64,000 bases of DNA from Sphingomonas koreensis (GCA_006438735.1 RCZF01000005.1:62001-126000), one strand, 5' to 3'; positions 1 through 11,091 are shown, numbered from the stretch's first letter. Program-made: numbers and translations. The notes: generated from the sequence alone by a model not told the origin.

Positions 1-2
1 AG

Positions 3-371
3 CAGGCGCTGGCGTCGCTGGACTTCAACGGTGGCGCGCAAGTGCAGATGGCGTCGCTGGTGATCCCGTCGCTGCCGACGATGGCGCCGCCGGTCGATGC
101 CGCGCAGCCGGTCGCCACGCCCGCGCCCGCCGCGTCGCGCGCGAGCGCGCCGGCGCCGGTGATGATGGCCGCCGCCAAGCCCGCCGCGAGCCATGCGATC
201 GATGCCGCGCGCGCGACCGTCCAGCGCGCCGCGGCGGCGCCGGTGCGGCTCGCCTCGGTCGATCGCGCGCGCGCGCAGGCGGTGGCGATGCTCGATCGCA
301 AATTGCTGAGCGACACCACGCTGGGCGACCTGATGAGCGGCGCGCGGGCCGAGACGGCTTCGCTGCGTTGA
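3..371 (+). CDS. FtsL-like division protein, C-terminal part (partial)
   Basis: The reading frame is open from the left edge of the window and stops at TGA 369-371, so only the last ~122 residues are present. The visible part is a low-complexity Ala/Pro-rich region followed by a short charged end. It lacks the transmembrane and coiled-coil part that would identify FtsL. The call rests on position: in sphingomonads a small FtsL-like gene lies between rsmH and ftsI. The stop overlaps the TTG start of ftsI, which suggests translational coupling. The identity is an inference from context. Confidence 0.6.
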   Translation, partial: QALASLDFNGGAQVQMASLVIPSLPTMAPPVDAAQPVATPAPAASRASAPAPVMMAAAKPAASHAIDAARATVQRAAAAPVRLASVDRARAQAVAMLDRKLLSDTTLGDLMSGARAETASLR

Positions 372-2089
372 GCACCATGCTCGCCCGGCCGCTGCCGCAA
401 CGGCATCTGACCGGCAAGCGCCACGCGCTGCTGGCGACCAGCCATGCCCGGCTGATGATGCTGATGCTGCTGTTCGGCGCGGGCGCGCTGCTGATCGTGA
501 TGCGGCTCGCCTATCTGGCGGTGTTCACCGAGCCGGCGACGAGCCGTGACGGTGCCGCCGCGCTGGTGCCGCTGCGCGCCGATATCGTCGACCGGCAGGG
601 CGCGCCGCTCGCCCGCACGATCGACGCCTGGTCGATCGGCGTCCACCCGCGCGACATCATCGGCGACCGGCGCGCCATCGCCGATCAGCTCGCCGCGCTG
701 ATCCCGGCGCATGACGCCGACTATTTCTACGCCAAGCTGACCGCCGATGTGGCGTTCACCTATCTCCAGCGCCGCGCGCTTCCCGACGTGGTGGAAAAGG
801 TCAATGCGATCGGCGACCCCGCGATCGTCTTCGCGCGCGAGCCCGAGCGGCTCTATCCGCAATCGGCGATGGGCGCGCATGTGCTCGGCTTCGTCGATTT
901 CAGCGGGCACGGCGCGATGGGCATGGAGCGCGCGCTCGACGATCAGCTGATCAGCCCGGCGACGCGCGGCCAGCCGGTTGCGTTGTCGATCGACACGCGG
1001 GTTCAGGCGGCGCTGGAAAGCGAGCTCGGCGCGGCGATGACCTCGTTCCAGGCGAAAGCGGCGGCGGGGATCATCGAGGACGTCCAGACCGGCGAGATCG
1101 TCGCGATGACCTCGATGCCGCAGTTCAACCCGAACCGGATCAAGGACGCGACGCCCGATCAGCTGCGCAACAATGTGACGCAAAGCGTGTTCGAGCTGGG
1201 ATCGACCTTCAAGCCGATCGCGATGGCCGAGGCGATCGACAGCGGCACGGTGACGTCGATGGCGCGGCGTTTCGATGCGACGGTGCCGCTTCATGTCGGC
1301 GGCTTCACGATCCACGACGATCGCGGCGACGAGCAGCGCCGCTGGCTCAATATCCCCGAGACCTTGATCTATTCGTCGAATATCGCCACCGCGCGGATCG
1401 CCGATCTGATCGGTGAGCAGGGCATGAAGAACATCTTCAAGAAAATGGGCTTCGATACCAAGCCCGACATCGAATTGCGCGAGAAGGCGAGCCCGCTGTG
1501 GCCGAAATATTGGGCGCGCACGACGACGATGACGACGGCTTATGGCCACGGCCTGGCGATCACGCCGCTGCAGCTCGCCAATGCCTATGCGACGATGGTC
1601 AACGGCGGCATCTGGCGGCCGACGACATTGCTCAAGGTCGCGCCGGGCCATGCCGCCGAAGGTCGCCGGGCGATTGCCGCCTCGACGAGCGCGCGCATTC
1701 GCCAATTGCTACGGCTGGTCGTGCTCAAGGGCACCGGCCGCAAGGGCGATGTGCCGGGCTACCGCGTCGGCGGCAAGACCGGCACCGCCGAGATCGCCGA
1801 TGCCGGGGGTTACAACAAGCATAGCAACGTCTCGACCTTCGCCGCCGCCTTTCCGATGGATCACCCACGCTACGTCGTCGTGGCGATGCTCGACGCGCCG
1901 ATCGGCAATGCTCAGTCATTCGGGCTGACGACCGCGGCCTGGACCGTCGCGCCGGTTGTCGGGCGCGTGATCCAGCGCACTGGGCCGATGCTCGGCGTGA
2001 TGCCCGATCTCAGCCGCGATATCGACGAATCGGATCTGCTGCCGCTGTTGTGGAAGGGCGGGGCCGATCCGACCAAGGATCCGGCATGA
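368..2089 (+). CDS. ftsI: Peptidoglycan D,D-transpeptidase FtsI (PBP3)
   Basis: This is the septal transpeptidase that cross-links peptidoglycan at the division site, working with FtsW. The 573-residue product has one N-terminal transmembrane segment (about residues 28-52), a PBP dimerisation domain, and a transpeptidase domain with the three penicillin-binding motifs: SxxK as STFKP (Ser about 279), SSN (about 337) and KTGTAE (Lys about 470). The length suits class B PBPs. The chosen start is a TTG overlapping the upstream stop; an ATG three codons later (377) is the alternative. The stop overlaps the murE ATG. Confidence 0.96.
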   Translation: MSTMLARPLPQRHLTGKRHALLATSHARLMMLMLLFGAGALLIVMRLAYLAVFTEPATSRDGAAALVPLRADIVDRQGAPLARTIDAWSIGVHPRDIIGDRRAIADQLAALIPAHDADYFYAKLTADVAFTYLQRRALPDVVEKVNAIGDPAIVFAREPERLYPQSAMGAHVLGFVDFSGHGAMGMERALDDQLISPATRGQPVALSIDTRVQAALESELGAAMTSFQAKAAAGIIEDVQTGEIVAMTSMPQFNPNRIKDATPDQLRNNVTQSVFELGSTFKPIAMAEAIDSGTVTSMARRFDATVPLHVGGFTIHDDRGDEQRRWLNIPETLIYSSNIATARIADLIGEQGMKNIFKKMGFDTKPDIELREKASPLWPKYWARTTTMTTAYGHGLAITPLQLANAYATMVNGGIWRPTTLLKVAPGHAAEGRRAIAASTSARIRQLLRLVVLKGTGRKGDVPGYRVGGKTGTAEIADAGGYNKHSNVSTFAAAFPMDHPRYVVVAMLDAPIGNAQSFGLTTAAWTVAPVVGRVIQRTGPMLGVMPDLSRDIDESDLLPLLWKGGADPTKDPA

Positions 2090-3501
2090 AGCTCGGCGCG
2101 CTCACCGGCGGCAACGAGAGCGCGATCGTCACCGGCTTTGCGATCGATCACCGCAAGGTCGCGCCGGGGACGATCTTCGGCGCGTTCGAGGGGACGCGCG
2201 TCAACGGCGAGGACTTCATCGAGGCCGCCGTCGCCGCCGGCGCGATCGCCGTGGTGACGCGCACTGGCGTCAGCGTGAACGGCGCGGTCACCATCACCGC
2301 CGACCGGCCGCGGCAATGTTTCGCCGAACTCGCTGCGCGGTTCTTCGCGCCGTTTCCGGCGGTGACGGCGGCGGTGACGGGGACCAACGGCAAGACCTCG
2401 ACAGTCGAGCTCACCCGGCAATTGTGGCGGATGGCGGGGCATCACGCCGCCTCGATCGGCACGCTGGGCGTGACCACCGCTGACGACCGGGTTTCGACCG
2501 GGCTGACGACGCCCGACATCGTCACCTTCCTGTCGAACGTCGCCGGATTGGCGCGCGAGGGCGTGACGCATCTGGCGTTCGAGGCGTCGAGCCACGGGCT
2601 GTCGCAATATCGCACCGAGGGGCTGCCGGTGCGCGCGGCGGCATTCACCAACCTCAGCCGCGATCATCTCGATTATCACAAGGACATGGCGGATTATTTC
2701 ACCGCCAAGCTGCGGCTGTTCGCTGAAGTGCTCGATCCCGACGGCACGGCGGTGGTGTGGGTCGATGACGAGCATGCCGCGCGCGTCGTCGATCTGGCAC
2801 GCGAGCGGCGCAACAAGCTGATCACGGTCGGCACGCGCGGCGAGACGCTGCGACTGGTGTCACGCGACCCGACATTGCTCGGCCAAGGGCTGGTGATCGA
2901 GGCCGAGGGGCGCGAGCATAAGGTCAATCTGCCACTGATCGGCGCATATCAGGCGGCCAATGCGCTGACCGCCGCCGGGTTGGTGATCGCGACCGGCGGG
3001 GAGGTGGCGGCAACGCTGCAGGCGCTGTCGAGGCTCGCCCCGGTGCGCGGGCGGCTCGAGCGGGCGGTGATCACGCGCGCCGGCGCACCGGTCTATGTCG
3101 ATTACGCGCATACCGCCGATGCGCTGGAGGCGGCGATCGCCGCGCTCAAGCCGCATGCGGCGGGGCGGCTGATCGTGATGTTCGGCGCTGGTGGCGACCG
3201 TGACGCCGGCAAGCGCGAGCCGATGGGGCAGGCGGCGGCGCAGGGCGCGGACGTGGTGATCGTTACCGACGACAATCCGCGGACCGAGGACGCGGCGGCG
3301 ATCCGCCGCGCAGTGATGAAGGGCGCCCCCGATGCGACCGAGATCGGCGGGCGGCGGCAGGCGATTGCGGCGGCGATCGACATGGCCGGCCCCGACGACA
3401 TCGTGCTGCTGGCGGGCAAGGGGCATGAGCAGGGGCAAGTAGTCGGCGATATGGTGCTGCCGTTCGATGACGTGAGTGTGGCCCGGGAGGCGGCGGCGTG
3501 A
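2086..3501 (+). CDS. murE: UDP-MurNAc-tripeptide synthetase MurE (meso-DAP adding)
   Basis: MurE is a cytoplasmic ATP-dependent ligase that adds the third amino acid to UDP-MurNAc-L-Ala-D-Glu. The 471-residue protein shows the Mur ligase P-loop TGTNGKTSTV (about residue 98-107). It also has the DNPR motif (about residue 395), which in the family marks selection of meso-diaminopimelate rather than lysine. The open frame extends further upstream, but the ATG at 2086, overlapping the ftsI stop as ATGA, gives the expected N-terminus MKLGALTGG. Confidence 0.96.
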   Translation: MKLGALTGGNESAIVTGFAIDHRKVAPGTIFGAFEGTRVNGEDFIEAAVAAGAIAVVTRTGVSVNGAVTITADRPRQCFAELAARFFAPFPAVTAAVTGTNGKTSTVELTRQLWRMAGHHAASIGTLGVTTADDRVSTGLTTPDIVTFLSNVAGLAREGVTHLAFEASSHGLSQYRTEGLPVRAAAFTNLSRDHLDYHKDMADYFTAKLRLFAEVLDPDGTAVVWVDDEHAARVVDLARERRNKLITVGTRGETLRLVSRDPTLLGQGLVIEAEGREHKVNLPLIGAYQAANALTAAGLVIATGGEVAATLQALSRLAPVRGRLERAVITRAGAPVYVDYAHTADALEAAIAALKPHAAGRLIVMFGAGGDRDAGKREPMGQAAAQGADVVIVTDDNPRTEDAAAIRRAVMKGAPDATEIGGRRQAIAAAIDMAGPDDIVLLAGKGHEQGQVVGDMVLPFDDVSVAREAAA

Positions 3502-4868
3502 GCCTCTGGACTTCCGCTGAGATCGCCGCCGCGACCGGGGGCAAAGCCTCGGCCGATTTTGCGTGCGATGGCGTAGCGTTCGATTCGCGGGAGATCGGTC
3601 CGGGGGATCTGTTCATCGCGTTGAAGGGCGAGGCGACCGACGGACATAAATTCCTCGATCAGAGCTCCGAGCGGGGAGCTGCGGGTGCGGTGGTCAGCGT
3701 ATCGACCCCGCATCCGCATGTTCTCGTCGACGATACGACCGTAGCGCTCGATGATCTCGGCCGTGCGGCGCGCGCCCGCACTGACGCGACGATCATCGGC
3801 GCCACCGGATCGGTCGGCAAGACCGGCACCAAAGAAGCGCTGTTTGCGGCGCTCGATCGGATCGAGCCGGGCTGCGCGCACCGATCGGTCAAGAGCTACA
3901 ACAACCATACCGGCGTGCCGTTGAGCCTCGCGCGGATGCCCGCCGCTAGCCGCTTCGGCGTGTTCGAAATGGGCATGAACCATGCCGGCGAGCTCGCCGC
4001 GCTGACCCGGCTGGTGCGCCCGCACGTCGCCATCGTCACCGCAATCGCGCCGGCGCACAGCGAGTTCTTCCCCGACGAGACCGCAATCGCCGACGCCAAG
4101 GGCGAGATTTTTCAGGGCCTCGAACCGGGCGGCACGGCGATCGTGCCGTTCGACAGCGCGCACCGCGACCGGCTGATCGCCGCCGCCGCGCCGCATGCCG
4201 GCGCGATCGTCACCTTCGGCTGGGGCGACGGCGCCGACGTCCGCCCGATCGAAACGATGCGCAATCCGCGCGGCACCTTCGTCACCGCGCGGCTGGGCGA
4301 CGAGGAATTGAGCTACACGATCTCGCAATTCGGCGCGCATTGGGTGTCCAACTCGCTCGCCGTTCTGGCGGCGGTGCGCGCGGCGGGCGGCGACCTCGCG
4401 CTGGCCGGGCTGGCGCTCGCCGATCTCGGCGGGATCGCCGGGCGCGGCGCGCGCTTCATGGCGCCGGTCGAGGGCGGCGAGGCGCTGGTGATCGACGAAA
4501 GCTACAACGCCAATCCCGTCTCGATGGCGGCGACGCTGGCGGTGTTCGGCGAGGAACAGGCGGTGCGCAAGATCGCCGTGCTCGGCGATATGTACGAGCT
4601 CGGCGAAGGCTCGCGGAGCTTCCACGAAGGGCTGGCCGAGCCGGTGAAGGCGAGCGGCGCTCAACTGGTCATTCTGGTCGGCGAAGCGATGGGCGCGCTT
4701 GCGAACGCGCTTGAGGGCGCGGTCGATTTCGTCCATGTGCCCGACGCTGCAACGGCGCGGAATCGCCTGAAGGCGATGCTGGCGCCGGGGGACGCGGTTC
4801 TCATCAAGGGATCGAACGGGGTCGGGCTGGCAAGCGTGGTCGCAGGCTTGTCGAGCGGGAAGACGTAA
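3498..4868 (+). CDS. murF: UDP-MurNAc-tripeptide:D-Ala-D-Ala ligase MurF
   Basis: MurF adds D-Ala-D-Ala to complete the cytoplasmic pentapeptide precursor. The 456-residue product has the variant P-loop [13 protein letters not shown] (about residues 100-112), typical of alphaproteobacterial MurF, and ends with the KGSNGVGL motif. It starts with GTG overlapping the murE stop (GTGA), and its TAA stop shares one base with the mraY ATG. Both overlaps argue for coupled translation. Confidence 0.96.
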   Translation: MSLWTSAEIAAATGGKASADFACDGVAFDSREIGPGDLFIALKGEATDGHKFLDQSSERGAAGAVVSVSTPHPHVLVDDTTVALDDLGRAARARTDATIIGATGSVGKTGTKEALFAALDRIEPGCAHRSVKSYNNHTGVPLSLARMPAASRFGVFEMGMNHAGELAALTRLVRPHVAIVTAIAPAHSEFFPDETAIADAKGEIFQGLEPGGTAIVPFDSAHRDRLIAAAAPHAGAIVTFGWGDGADVRPIETMRNPRGTFVTARLGDEELSYTISQFGAHWVSNSLAVLAAVRAAGGDLALAGLALADLGGIAGRGARFMAPVEGGEALVIDESYNANPVSMAATLAVFGEEQAVRKIAVLGDMYELGEGSRSFHEGLAEPVKASGAQLVILVGEAMGALANALEGAVDFVHVPDAATARNRLKAMLAPGDAVLIKGSNGVGLASVVAGLSSGKT

Positions 4869-5938
4869 TGCTGTATTTTATCGCGGAACATCTGCATTTT
4901 CCGGGCCTGTTGAACCTCGTCCGCTATCAGAGTTTCCGCACCGGCGCGGCCGTCGCCACCGCGTTGTTCCTCGGGCTGCTGATCGGCCCGAAGTTCATCG
5001 GCTGGCTGCGCATCCGCCAGGGCAAGGGCCAGCCGATCCGCGAAGACGGCCCACAGACGCACCTCGCCAAGCGCGGCACGCCGACGATGGGCGGCCTGAT
5101 GATCCTGACCAGCATGGCGGTATCGATCCTGTTGTGGATGGATTTCGCCAATCCGTTCGTCTGGGCGTGCCTGTTCGTGACGCTCGGGTTCGGCGCGATC
5201 GGCTTCCTCGACGATTACGACAAGGTGACCAAGGCCAGCCACAAGGGCGTTTCCGGCAAGGTTCGGCTGCTCGGAGAGTTTGCGATCGCCGCGATCGCCG
5301 CGGTGCTGATCACGCATGACAATGGCACGCATCTCTATCTGCCGTTCGTGACCGGCGTATCGATCGATCTCGGCTGGTTCTACATCGTGTTCGCCGCCTT
5401 CGTGATCGTCTCGTTCGGCAATGCCGTAAACCTGACCGACGGGCTCGACGGACTGGCGACGATGCCGGTGATCATCGCCGCGGTGGCGTTCATGATCATC
5501 AGCTATCTGGTCGGCAACGCCAAGTTCGCCGGTTATCTCGGCATCCCGCACGTCGTCGGCGCCGGCGAGCTGGCGATCTTCTGCGGCGCGATTGCCGGTT
5601 CGGGCCTGGCGTTCCTGTGGTTCAACGCGCCGCCGGCGGCGGTTTTCATGGGCGATACCGGCAGCCTCGCGCTGGGCGGCGCGCTCGGCGCGATCGCGGT
5701 GACGGCGCATCACGAGATCGTGCTGGCGATCATCGGCGGGCTGTTCGTGGTCGAGGCGCTGAGCGTGATCATCCAGGTGTTCTTCTACAAACGCACCGGC
5801 AAGCGGGTGTTCCGCATGGCGCCGATCCACCATCATTTCGAGCAACTCGGCTGGAGCGAACCGACCGTGGTGATCCGTTTCTGGATCATCGCGCTGGTGC
5901 TGGCGCTGGCCGGCCTGTCGACGCTGAAGCTGAGGTGA
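4868..5938 (+). CDS. mraY: Phospho-N-acetylmuramoyl-pentapeptide-transferase MraY
   Basis: MraY is the polytopic inner-membrane enzyme that transfers phospho-MurNAc-pentapeptide to undecaprenyl phosphate, forming lipid I. The 356-residue protein has about ten hydrophobic segments. It carries the signature motifs [22 protein letters not shown] and the metal/substrate-binding loop [13 protein letters not shown]. Its length is normal for the family. The TGA stop overlaps the GTG start of murD. Confidence 0.97.
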   Translation: MLYFIAEHLHFPGLLNLVRYQSFRTGAAVATALFLGLLIGPKFIGWLRIRQGKGQPIREDGPQTHLAKRGTPTMGGLMILTSMAVSILLWMDFANPFVWACLFVTLGFGAIGFLDDYDKVTKASHKGVSGKVRLLGEFAIAAIAAVLITHDNGTHLYLPFVTGVSIDLGWFYIVFAAFVIVSFGNAVNLTDGLDGLATMPVIIAAVAFMIISYLVGNAKFAGYLGIPHVVGAGELAIFCGAIAGSGLAFLWFNAPPAAVFMGDTGSLALGGALGAIAVTAHHEIVLAIIGGLFVVEALSVIIQVFFYKRTGKRVFRMAPIHHHFEQLGWSEPTVVIRFWIIALVLALAGLSTLKLR

Positions 5939-7317
5939 TCACGGCGCGCGCCTGGAGCGGTAAACGCTACGCGGTGCTCGGGCTGGCGCGGTCTGGCGCG
6001 GCGACGGTGCGTGCGCTGGTGGCGAGCGGGGCGGAGGTTGTTGCCTGGGATAGCGATGAAGCGCGGCGGGATGCTCTTGCTCCCTCTCCCCTTCAGGGGA
6101 GAGGGCCGGGGAGAGGGGCAGTCGCAAGCGCTTCGCCAGTTACTGCCCCTCTCCCAACCCTCTCCCCTGAAGGGGAGAGGGCTTTTGAGCTCACCAATCT
6201 CGAAACGATCGATCTCTTCGGCTTCGACGCACTCGTCGTCTCGCCCGGCGTGCCGCTCAACACGCATCCGATCGCCGCCAAGGTGCGCGCGGCAGGCGTC
6301 CCTATCATCGGCGACATCGAGTTGTTCGCGCAGGCGCGCGCCGAGCTGCCGCCGCACAAGGTGGTCGGCATCACCGGCACCAACGGCAAATCGACCACCA
6401 CCGCGCTGATCCACCACATCCTCGATACCGCCGGCGTGCCGAGCCTGATGGGCGGCAATATCGGGCTGCCGATTTTGGCGCAGGAGCCGCTGCCGGAGGG
6501 CGGCGTCTATGTGCTCGAACTGTCGAGCTATCAGATCGATCTCACGCAGCGCCTCGACCCAGACGTCGCGATCCTGCTCAACATCACGCCGGATCATCTC
6601 GATCGCTATGCCGATTTCCAGGCCTATGCCGATAGCAAGGCGCGGTTGTTCGCGATGCAATCGGCAAGTCATACCGCGATCATCGGCATCGGCGATGCGC
6701 CCTCGGCGGCGATTGCGCGCAGCCTGTCAGCGCGGGGTGAACGGCTGACCAAGATCGCGCCGGGCGTGTGCATGGATCAATCGCGCTGGCCGAGCTTGCA
6801 GGGGCCGCATAACGCCCAAAATGCTCTGGCGGCGATCGCTGCGGCGCAGGCGCTGGGCGTGCCGGAAGCAGCGATCGATCGCGGACTGGCGACTTTTGCC
6901 GGGCTGCCGCACAGGATGCAGCGCGTCGCCGAGCGGAATGGCGTCGCTTATGTCGATGATTCCAAGGCGACCAACCCGGAAAGCGTCGCGCCGGCGCTGG
7001 CGGCGTTCGATCGTATCCACTGGATCCTCGGCGGCCAAGCCAAGAGCGACGATCTCGACGCCTGCCGCCCGCATTTCGGGCATGTCACCCGCGCCTATAC
7101 GATCGGCGAGGCCGGGCCGCGCTTTGCGGCGATCCTGCGCGACGAGATGGCGGTCGAGGAAAGCGGCACGCTCGACGTGGCGGTGAAGGCGGCGGCGCGA
7201 TCGGCGGTGGCGGGCGATACCGTGCTGCTGTCGCCGGCGTGTGCGTCGTTCGATCAATTCCGGGATTACGAGGCGCGGGGCGACGCCTTTCGCGCGGCGG
7301 TGGAGGCCTTGGCATGA
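5935..7317 (+). CDS. murD: UDP-MurNAc-L-alanine:D-glutamate ligase MurD with an in-frame palindromic-repeat insertion
   Basis: MurD adds D-Glu to UDP-MurNAc-L-Ala. The 460-residue product has the Rossmann-like start [11 protein letters not shown], the P-loop [12 protein letters not shown] (about 144-155) and the downstream [10 protein letters not shown] segment. The GTG at 5935, overlapping the mraY stop, is the best start because the frame upstream only shadows mraY. Residues about 49-83 are translated from a palindromic repeat, giving a Pro/Gly-rich stretch ([13 protein letters not shown]) that does not look like a conserved part of MurD. It falls in the N-terminal UDP-binding domain, before the conserved VVSPGVPL segment. 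The frame stays open, so the protein is probably functional. Confidence 0.94.
   Translation: MITARAWSGKRYAVLGLARSGAATVRALVASGAEVVAWDSDEARRDALAPSPLQGRGPGRGAVASASPVTAPLPTLSPEGERAFELTNLETIDLFGFDALVVSPGVPLNTHPIAAKVRAAGVPIIGDIELFAQARAELPPHKVVGITGTNGKSTTTALIHHILDTAGVPSLMGGNIGLPILAQEPLPEGGVYVLELSSYQIDLTQRLDPDVAILLNITPDHLDRYADFQAYADSKARLFAMQSASHTAIIGIGDAPSAAIARSLSARGERLTKIAPGVCMDQSRWPSLQGPHNAQNALAAIAAAQALGVPEAAIDRGLATFAGLPHRMQRVAERNGVAYVDDSKATNPESVAPALAAFDRIHWILGGQAKSDDLDACRPHFGHVTRAYTIGEAGPRFAAILRDEMAVEESGTLDVAVKAAARSAVAGDTVLLSPACASFDQFRDYEARGDAFRAAVEALA
6081..6181 (+). repeat. Large palindromic repeat inserted within murD
   Basis: The two arms, 6081-6122 and 6142-6181, are inverted copies about 40 bases long with a few mismatches, around a ~19-base loop. 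Each arm contains a smaller palindrome built on CTCCCCTTCAGGGGAG. Elements of this shape are scattered, REP-like repeats in alphaproteobacterial genomes. Here it is in frame within an essential gene, and no stop codon appears in the murD frame. Confidence 0.9.
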
Positions 7318-8537
7318 ACGACGCGACGGCCGAACGGGCGGGGCTGCTGGCCCGGATGAAGCCGCGAGGCGGTCGCGGCGACGCCACGCCGCTGTCGATG
7401 TGGTTCTGGGATATCGACCGCGTGCTGCTGATGATCGCCTTGTTCCTGATCGCAATCGGGCTGATCGCGGTGGCGGCGGCCTCACCGGCGAGCGCCGTGC
7501 GCTATTCGGGCGAGCATCGCCACATCGCGCCGCTTTATTATTTCTGGCGGCAGCTGGCGTGGGTGGCGCTGTCCTTGCCGGTGATGTTCGTCGTCTCGAT
7601 GCTGCCGATCAACACCGCCAAGCGCTTCGCGATCCTGGGCTGCGTGGTATGCTTGGCGCTGCTGGTCGCGGTGCCATTCATTGGCTCTGCGGCGAACGGC
7701 GCGCGGCGCTGGTTCGGCGTCGGCATCGGGCAGTTCCAGCCGTCCGAGTTCCTCAAGCCCTTCTTCATCGTGACGACCGCCTGGCTGTTGTCATTGCGCG
7801 CGCAAGACAGCGAATTGCCAGTGTTGCCGATCACGCTGGCGCTGACCGGCGCGATCGGCGTGCTGCTGATGATGGAGCCCGATTTCGGCCAGACGATCAT
7901 CTTCGGCGCGGTGTGGCTGGTGCTGCTGATGCTCGCCGGCACCTCGATCAAGACGCTCGGCGCGCTGCTCGCCTGCGTGCCGCTGGGGCTGCTCGCCGCC
8001 TATACGTTTTACGGCACGGCGCGGGTGCGGATCGACGCGTTCCTGTTTCCCGGCGACGACCCTACCACCGCGATCGATCACTATCAGACCGATATGGCGC
8101 ATGCGACGCTGACCGCCGGTGGCCTGACCGGCACCGGGCCGGGCGGCGGCGTGATGAAATTCAAGCTGCCCGAGGCGCATACCGATTACATCTTTTCGGT
8201 GATCGGCGAGGAATTCGGGCTGATCGCCTGCGCGGTGGTGGCGTTGCTGTTTCTCGCTTTGGTCGTGCGGGTGTTCGTCAAATTGCTCGACGAGCAGGAC
8301 GAATTCCGTCTGCTCGCCGCCGCCGGGCTGGCGACGCAGTTCGGCGCGCAGGCGCTGATCAACATTCTCGTCAACACCGGCCTGGCGCCGTCGAAGGGGA
8401 TGACGCTGCCGTTTATATCATACGGCGGATCGTCGATGGTGGCGCTGTCGATCGGCATGGGGCTGCTGCTCGCCTTCACGCGGCGAAACCCGTTCTTGAC
8501 GCGCTCTCCCTATATCGTGCGATGGAGCGGGCGATGA
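7314..8537 (+). CDS. ftsW: Septal peptidoglycan glycosyltransferase FtsW
   Basis: FtsW is the SEDS-family membrane protein that polymerises lipid II at the septum with FtsI. The 407-residue product has about ten transmembrane segments and the SEDS signatures NGARRWFGVG, QPSEFLKP and HTDYIFSVIGEEFG. The open frame begins earlier, but the ATG at 7314 overlaps the murD stop (ATGA) and gives a normal short cytoplasmic N-terminus. It overlaps murG by four bases. Confidence 0.95.
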   Translation: MNDATAERAGLLARMKPRGGRGDATPLSMWFWDIDRVLLMIALFLIAIGLIAVAAASPASAVRYSGEHRHIAPLYYFWRQLAWVALSLPVMFVVSMLPINTAKRFAILGCVVCLALLVAVPFIGSAANGARRWFGVGIGQFQPSEFLKPFFIVTTAWLLSLRAQDSELPVLPITLALTGAIGVLLMMEPDFGQTIIFGAVWLVLLMLAGTSIKTLGALLACVPLGLLAAYTFYGTARVRIDAFLFPGDDPTTAIDHYQTDMAHATLTAGGLTGTGPGGGVMKFKLPEAHTDYIFSVIGEEFGLIACAVVALLFLALVVRVFVKLLDEQDEFRLLAAAGLATQFGAQALINILVNTGLAPSKGMTLPFISYGGSSMVALSIGMGLLLAFTRRNPFLTRSPYIVRWSGR

Positions 8538-9682
8538 CACGCGAACGCCACTTCGTCCTCGCTGCCGGTGGAACCGGCGGCCATATGGTTCCCGCCGCCG
8601 CTTTGGCCGCCGAACTGACCAGCCGCGGCCACCGCGTCGCCCTGGTCAGCGACGATCGCGGGGTGCGCTTCCCCGGGCTGTTCGACGAGGTGCAGACGCA
8701 TGTGCTGCCCGCCGGGCGGCTGGCGGGTGGGCCGGTCGGCTGGCTCAAAGCCGGGCGCAAGATGCTCGCCGGGCGGGCGATGGCGATCGAGCTGTATCGC
8801 ACCTTTCGGCCCGAGGCGGTGATCGGCTTCGGCGGCTACCCCGCGCTGCCTGCGCTGCTCGCGGCGTTCAAGGCGGGAATCCCGACCGCGGTGCACGAGC
8901 AGAATGCGGTGCTGGGGCGCGTCAACCGCTTCGTCGCCAATAAGGTCGATGCGATCGCGACGTCCTATGCCGGCGTCGCGCGGATGAAGGATAGCTGGCA
9001 CGCGAAGACGCATCTTGTCGGCAATCCGGTACGCGCAGCGGTGCTCGCCTTGCGCGATCGACCCTATCCGCATCTTGAGGAAGACGGCATCTTCCGCGTG
9101 CTCGTCACCGGCGGCAGCCAGGGCGCGAGCGTGCTGAGCCAGGTGGTGCCCGAAGGGCTGGCGATGCTGCCGGTGAGCTTTCGCCGCCGCCTGCAGGTGA
9201 CGCATCAGGCGCGGCTCGAGGATATCGACGCCGCCCGCGCGAAATATGCCGAGCTGTCGATCGCCGCCGATCTCGCGACCTATCTGCCCGATATGCCCGA
9301 ACAACTCGCCTGGGCGCATCTGGTGATCGCGCGCGCCGGCGCCTCGACGATCGCCGAGCTCACCGCGGCGGGTCGCCCCGCGATCCTGGTGCCGCTGCCG
9401 ATCGCGACCGACGATCACCAGACCGCCAATGCCGAGGAAATCACGCAAGCGGGCGGCGCGCGGACGATCAACCAGAAGAATTTCACCCCGGTCGAGCTGG
9501 CCAAGCAGATGCAGAAGCTGGGGCTCGATCCGGTCGCGCTGCACAACGCGGCGGCGCGCGCCAAAAGCTGTGGCCGGCCCAATGCGGCGCGTGACCTCGC
9601 CGATCTTGTCGAGCGGCTGGCCCCGGTGCCAGAGGGCAAGCGCGAGCTAGGCGTGCCGCTGCCCACAGGGGTCGCTGCATGA
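8534..9682 (+). CDS. murG: UDP-GlcNAc:lipid I GlcNAc-transferase MurG
   Basis: MurG is a GT-B glycosyltransferase on the cytoplasmic membrane face that converts lipid I to lipid II. The 382-residue protein has the N-terminal glycine-rich loop [25 protein letters not shown], the second loop TGGSQGAS and the donor-site region [10 protein letters not shown]. The ATG at 8534 overlaps the ftsW stop (ATGA). A longer upstream frame is only the out-of-frame shadow of ftsW. Confidence 0.96.
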   Translation: MTRERHFVLAAGGTGGHMVPAAALAAELTSRGHRVALVSDDRGVRFPGLFDEVQTHVLPAGRLAGGPVGWLKAGRKMLAGRAMAIELYRTFRPEAVIGFGGYPALPALLAAFKAGIPTAVHEQNAVLGRVNRFVANKVDAIATSYAGVARMKDSWHAKTHLVGNPVRAAVLALRDRPYPHLEEDGIFRVLVTGGSQGASVLSQVVPEGLAMLPVSFRRRLQVTHQARLEDIDAARAKYAELSIAADLATYLPDMPEQLAWAHLVIARAGASTIAELTAAGRPAILVPLPIATDDHQTANAEEITQAGGARTINQKNFTPVELAKQMQKLGLDPVALHNAAARAKSCGRPNAARDLADLVERLAPVPEGKRELGVPLPTGVAA

Positions 9683-11091
9683 AGGGCGTCGGCACCGATA
9701 TCGGCACGATACATTTCGTCGGCATCGGCGGCATCGGCATGTCCGGCATCGCCGAGGTGATGCACAATCTCGGCTATGTCGTGCAGGGATCCGACCTGAG
9801 CGACGGCGCGGTGGTGCAGGCGCTGCGGGCGAAGGGCATCGCGATCCATATCGGGCATTCGGCCGACAATCTCGGCGATGCCGCGGTGGTGGTCATATCC
9901 ACGGCGGTGAAGCGCGGCAATCCCGAGGTCGAGGCGGCGCTGGAACGGCGCATTCCGCTGGTGCGACGTGCGGAGATGCTCGCCGAGCTGATGCGCCTCA
10001 AATCGACCGTCGCGGTGGCGGGGACGCACGGCAAGACGACGACCACCTCGATGGTCGCGGCGCTGCTCGATGCCGGCGGGATCGATCCGACGGTGATCAA
10101 TGGCGGCATCATCAATAGCTATGGCTCGAACGCGCGATTGGGCGCGAGCGACTGGATGGTGGTCGAGGCCGACGAGAGCGATGGCAGCTTCCTGCGATTG
10201 GACGGGACGATCGCGGTCGTCACCAACATCGATCCCGAACATCTCGATCATTACGGCGATTTCGACGCGGTGAAGCGCGCGTTCGTCGAGTTCGTCGAGA
10301 ATGTGCCGTTTTACGGCGCGGCGCTGTTGTGCCTCGATCATCCCGAGGTGCAGGGGATCGTGCCGCGAATCCGCGATCGGCGGATCGTGACTTATGGTTT
10401 TGCCGCGCAAGCCGATGTGCGGGGGCAGAATGTGGCGCCGTTCCCTGGCGGTAATCGCTTCGACGTGGTGGTGCGCAACCGCGACGGCGAGAGCCGGACG
10501 ATCGCGGGGATCGAGCTGCCGATGCCGGGGCGGCACAATGTGCAGAACGCGCTGGCGGCGATCGGCGTGGCGCTCGAGCTGGGCATCGACGATGCGACGA
10601 TCCAATGCGGCTTTGCTCGGTTCGGCGGGGTCAAGCGGCGCTTCACCAAGGTCGGCGAGATCGGCGGGGTGAGCATCATCGACGATTACGGCCACCATCC
10701 GGTCGAGATTCGCGCGGTGCTGGCGGCAGCGCGCGAGGGCGCCGCGGGCCGGGTGATCGCGGTGGTGCAGCCGCACCGCTATTCGCGGCTCGGCGATCTG
10801 ATGGCCGAGTTCCAGACTGCGTTCAACGATGCCGACATGGTGCTGGTGACGCCGGTCTACGCCGCCGGCGAGACGCCGATCGAGGGGATCGACGCGGCGG
10901 CGCTGGTCGATGGGCTCAAGCGGCGCGGGCATCGCTCGGCGGCGACGGTGGCCGATGCCGATGCGCTGGCGGCCATGCTGGCGGAGACGATCCGCGACGG
11001 CGATATGGTGGTGTGCCTGGGCGCCGGCGACATCACCAAATGGGCAGCGGGTCTGGCCAATGCCGTCGAAGCGGCGAAGGTGCCGGCATGA
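9679..11091 (+). CDS. murC: UDP-N-acetylmuramate:L-alanine ligase MurC
   Basis: MurC adds L-Ala to UDP-MurNAc, the first step of stem-peptide assembly. The 470-residue protein has the start motif [16 protein letters not shown], the P-loop [11 protein letters not shown] (about residues 113-123) and the conserved [10 protein letters not shown] segment. The ATG at 9679 overlaps the murG stop. The TGA stop overlaps an ATG at 11088 that opens a 36-codon repeat-derived frame leading into murB. Confidence 0.96.
   Translation: MKGVGTDIGTIHFVGIGGIGMSGIAEVMHNLGYVVQGSDLSDGAVVQALRAKGIAIHIGHSADNLGDAAVVVISTAVKRGNPEVEAALERRIPLVRRAEMLAELMRLKSTVAVAGTHGKTTTTSMVAALLDAGGIDPTVINGGIINSYGSNARLGASDWMVVEADESDGSFLRLDGTIAVVTNIDPEHLDHYGDFDAVKRAFVEFVENVPFYGAALLCLDHPEVQGIVPRIRDRRIVTYGFAAQADVRGQNVAPFPGGNRFDVVVRNRDGESRTIAGIELPMPGRHNVQNALAAIGVALELGIDDATIQCGFARFGGVKRRFTKVGEIGGVSIIDDYGHHPVEIRAVLAAAREGAAGRVIAVVQPHRYSRLGDLMAEFQTAFNDADMVLVTPVYAAGETPIEGIDAAALVDGLKRRGHRSAATVADADALAAMLAETIRDGDMVVCLGAGDITKWAAGLANAVEAAKVPA

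Noticed and set aside
3102..4736. A long - strand frame opposite murE and murF.
   Set aside because: High-GC genes leave long antisense frames; composition is His/Arg/Asp rich with no family pattern.
7241..9682. An 813-codon open frame that looks like one long protein ending in MurG.
   Set aside because: The first ~430 codons are the out-of-frame shadow of ftsW and read as Arg/Ala-rich noise. MurG begins at ATG 8534.
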